Positions 11,420-12,669 of a stretch of 12,669 nt of DNA are shown piece after piece. The notes under the pieces are model-generated. The model searched no databases. It worked only from the letters and a program-made list of their open reading frames with translations, and was not told where the DNA came from. The DNA is from an uncultured Mitsuokella sp. (GTDB lineage: Bacteria; Bacillota; Negativicutes; Selenomonadales; Selenomonadaceae): positions 1 to 12,669 of the forward strand of contig CAAGMF010000107.1 in NCBI GenBank assembly GCA_900770895.1, written 5' to 3'. The translations under genes and the position numbers were made by a program. Position 1 is the stretch's first letter, and the number at the start of each line of letters is the position of its first letter.

Positions 11420-12203
11420 AGAGGAGTATGAGTGTTACAGTGCCAGCATCGCCAGCATCGAGCGCCAGCAGTCACTGTGCAAAGGGTGCCAAGGCATAGC
11501 AGGCTGCAAACAGACGATGCCAGGCATGATTCCGGTCGTCCTCACGGACAACGGCATATTTGCCAGCGGTCTGCGTCGGTGCAGGTGGGGGCGGCAGCAG
11601 GTACAGCAGGACAGAATAGACCGCATGTTCTCGTTTGCCCACATTCCGGCCGCCTACGCAGATGCAGAATGGTCAGACTACAGGATGACCGACGATAACA
11701 GACCGGCCGTCGATGCTGCCCATTGGGTGATTGCCGAGCCGAAAAAGGGCCTGTATATCTACGGATCCAGAGGCTCAGGGAAAACGATGCTGGCGGCAAT
11801 CATCGCACGCGAGAAAGCGAAAGCCGGGCAGGCGGTCCTGTTCGAGAGCGTGCCTGACTTGCTGATGGACATTCGCGAGAGCTTCAGGACCGACAAGACC
11901 GCTGAGATCGTCGAGACGGCACGAACGGTTCCGTGCCTGGTGCTTGACGATATGGGAGCGGAGCGGATGTCCGAATGGGTGGGCGAAGAGCTCTTCACGC
12001 TCATCAACTATCGCTATAACAACAAGCTGCAGACCATCATCACAAGCAACTGCACTATAAGCGAATTGCAAGAAAAAATGGTAACGGTCAGCCGTGACGG
12101 AGCGGTAGACAACCTACAGGGCCAGCGGATCGGCAGCAGGATTTTTGGCATGTGCAAGCCGGTTCGGCTGAATGGCTACGACTGGCGCAAGGTAAAGGAG
12201 TGA
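11298..12203 (+). CDS. DnaC/DnaI-like helicase loader (AAA+ ATPase)
   Basis: This 301-residue protein loads the replicative helicase at the phage origin. The N-terminal part has a cysteine group C-x2-C-x5-C (Cys61, Cys64 and Cys70 in LCKGCQGIAGCK) plus Cys95, resembling the zinc-binding N-terminal domain of DnaI. The AAA+ domain shows Walker A GSRGSGKT (156-163), Walker B CLVLDDMG (213-220), sensor-1 TIITSNC (246-252) and Arg277/Arg281 in GQRIGSRI, likely arginine fingers. I chose the ATG at 11298 because AAAGGAG lies about six bases before it. A longer frame upstream lies wholly within the previous gene. It overlaps the initiator gene by 122 bp in another frame, which is long for such pairs. 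A shorter start at 11346 lacks a ribosome-binding site. Confidence 0.92.
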   Translation: MLEALEEILARHNSPRMSDSDETPKSGSQLPSRGRYPELSEEEYECYSASIASIERQQSLCKGCQGIAGCKQTMPGMIPVVLTDNGIFASGLRRCRWGRQQVQQDRIDRMFSFAHIPAAYADAEWSDYRMTDDNRPAVDAAHWVIAEPKKGLYIYGSRGSGKTMLAAIIAREKAKAGQAVLFESVPDLLMDIRESFRTDKTAEIVETARTVPCLVLDDMGAERMSEWVGEELFTLINYRYNNKLQTIITSNCTISELQEKMVTVSRDGAVDNLQGQRIGSRIFGMCKPVRLNGYDWRKVKE

Positions 12204-12208
12204 CAGAT

Positions 12209-12499
12209 ATGGCCAGTGGAGATATCTATGCGGCGTATCGTGGCGAGGAGTACATCGGCGAAGGCACGATCACGGAGCTGGCGGGCGTGCTCGGAATCAA
12301 GCAGTCCACGCTACGCTGGTACACGATGCCAGCCGCCAGGAAGAGAATGGCGGCCATCGACGCAGGGCATAAGCACAGAAAAAAGTGGGGCGTGCGTCTC
12401 GTCTTGCTAGAGAGACATAAGCGGCGAGCTAGAAATACCGCTAGAAACGCTCAGGATTGCGCAGGACGCACGAAAATGGAAAATGTGGGTAAGTGTTAG
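12209..12499 (+). CDS. Small HTH phage protein (96 aa)
   Basis: The protein begins ASGDIYAAYRGEEYIGEGTI, then TELAGVLGIKQSTLRWYTMPAARKR, a helix-turn-helix of a kind often found in short early proteins of Firmicute phages. The C-terminal half is very basic (HKHRKKW, ERHKRRARN), which fits DNA or RNA binding. AAAGGAG (12194-12200) lies eight bases before the chosen ATG. It starts six bases after the stop of the helicase loader and so belongs to the same operon. Its exact role is unknown; a regulator of late or replication genes is possible. Confidence 0.8.
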   Translation: MASGDIYAAYRGEEYIGEGTITELAGVLGIKQSTLRWYTMPAARKRMAAIDAGHKHRKKWGVRLVLLERHKRRARNTARNAQDCAGRTKMENVGKC

Positions 12500-12550
12500 G
12501 GCACGGATAGAAAATAGAAAAATAAAACGTTTACTATAGGAGTGACGGAC

Positions 12551-12669
12551 ATGAATGACCGGGACAAGCTGGTGAAGACATACTACGAGCACCAAGACAG
12601 GCTCAGTCATGGCGAGAAGATAGCTGCGCTGACTGAGATTCATCGTCGCGATGTCGAGCGCTGGGACGA
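12551..12669 (+). CDS. Hypothetical phage protein, cut by window end
   Basis: An open frame starts at an ATG with TAGGAGTGA about seven bases upstream, and runs without a stop to the window end (39 complete codons). The visible part is helical and charged, with DKLVKTYYEHQDRLSHGEKI followed by IHRRDVERWD, which has the look of a helix-turn-helix. It continues the early operon after a 51-bp A-rich gap. With only the N-terminus visible I do not assign a function. Confidence 0.65.
   Translation, partial: MNDRDKLVKTYYEHQDRLSHGEKIAALTEIHRRDVERWD

Noticed and set aside
1..12669. tRNA or rRNA genes, for example as an integration target
   Set aside because: I looked near the integrase for a tRNA 3' end as attachment site and saw no cloverleaf or TTCRANYC box. 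None was seen elsewhere, though a covariance scan would be firmer.

Overview
The window reads as the left end of an integrated temperate bacteriophage together with a short stretch of host chromosome. The host looks like a Firmicute of moderate to high GC. The style of the phage genes and of the sensor kinase would fit the Negativicutes (Selenomonas/Mitsuokella/Megasphaera-like), but that is an impression and no marker gene fixes the genus.

Layout. (1) 1-2258 is host DNA: a ~134-bp imperfect palindrome (MITE-like), a strong terminator, and a PhoR-like membrane sensor histidine kinase on the minus strand with no response regulator in view. (2) 2259-2385 is the probable prophage junction. (3) 2386-5687, minus strand, is the lysogeny module: a tyrosine integrase, an AT-rich abortive-infection gene of the Abi_2 (AbiD/AbiF) HEPN-RNase family, and a LexA/CI-type S24 repressor. 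(4) 5688-5865 is the divergent switch region with repressor operators and two opposed promoters. (5) 5866-12669, plus strand, is the early module: a Cro-like DUF739 regulator, a small protein, a Bro-N antirepressor, a helix-turn-helix protein, a chain of very small coupled genes (two encode single-span membrane peptides of 31 and 36 residues), a YqaJ/lambda-type exonuclease, a RecT annealase, a DnaD-like replication initiator, a DnaC/DnaI-like helicase loader, a small HTH protein and a gene cut by the window end.

How the parts work together. The repressor probably binds sites of the form GTTCGG-N4-CCGAAC at 5724, 5766, 5826 and 6077 (first bases). These overlap its own promoter, flank the early promoter, and cover a second promoter hidden inside the end of the cro-like gene. 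RecA-stimulated self-cleavage at Ala100-Gly101 would release the early genes. The antirepressor, recombination pair and replication pair then follow. The initiator gene carries six 9-bp iterons at an exact 11-bp period followed by an AT-rich stretch, which I read as the phage origin.

Most exciting signal. Just upstream of the Abi gene lies a consensus promoter (TTGACA-17-TATAAT), then ~60 nt that fold into two hairpins, the second being a strong intrinsic terminator, then the Abi ribosome-binding site. This is the architecture of an RNA-antitoxin/HEPN-toxin system (the abiF RNA plus AbiF type, related in concept to ToxIN and proposed as kin of Cas13). A second promoter-to-terminator unit of ~55 nt lies antisense between the early and recombination genes at 8490-8545.
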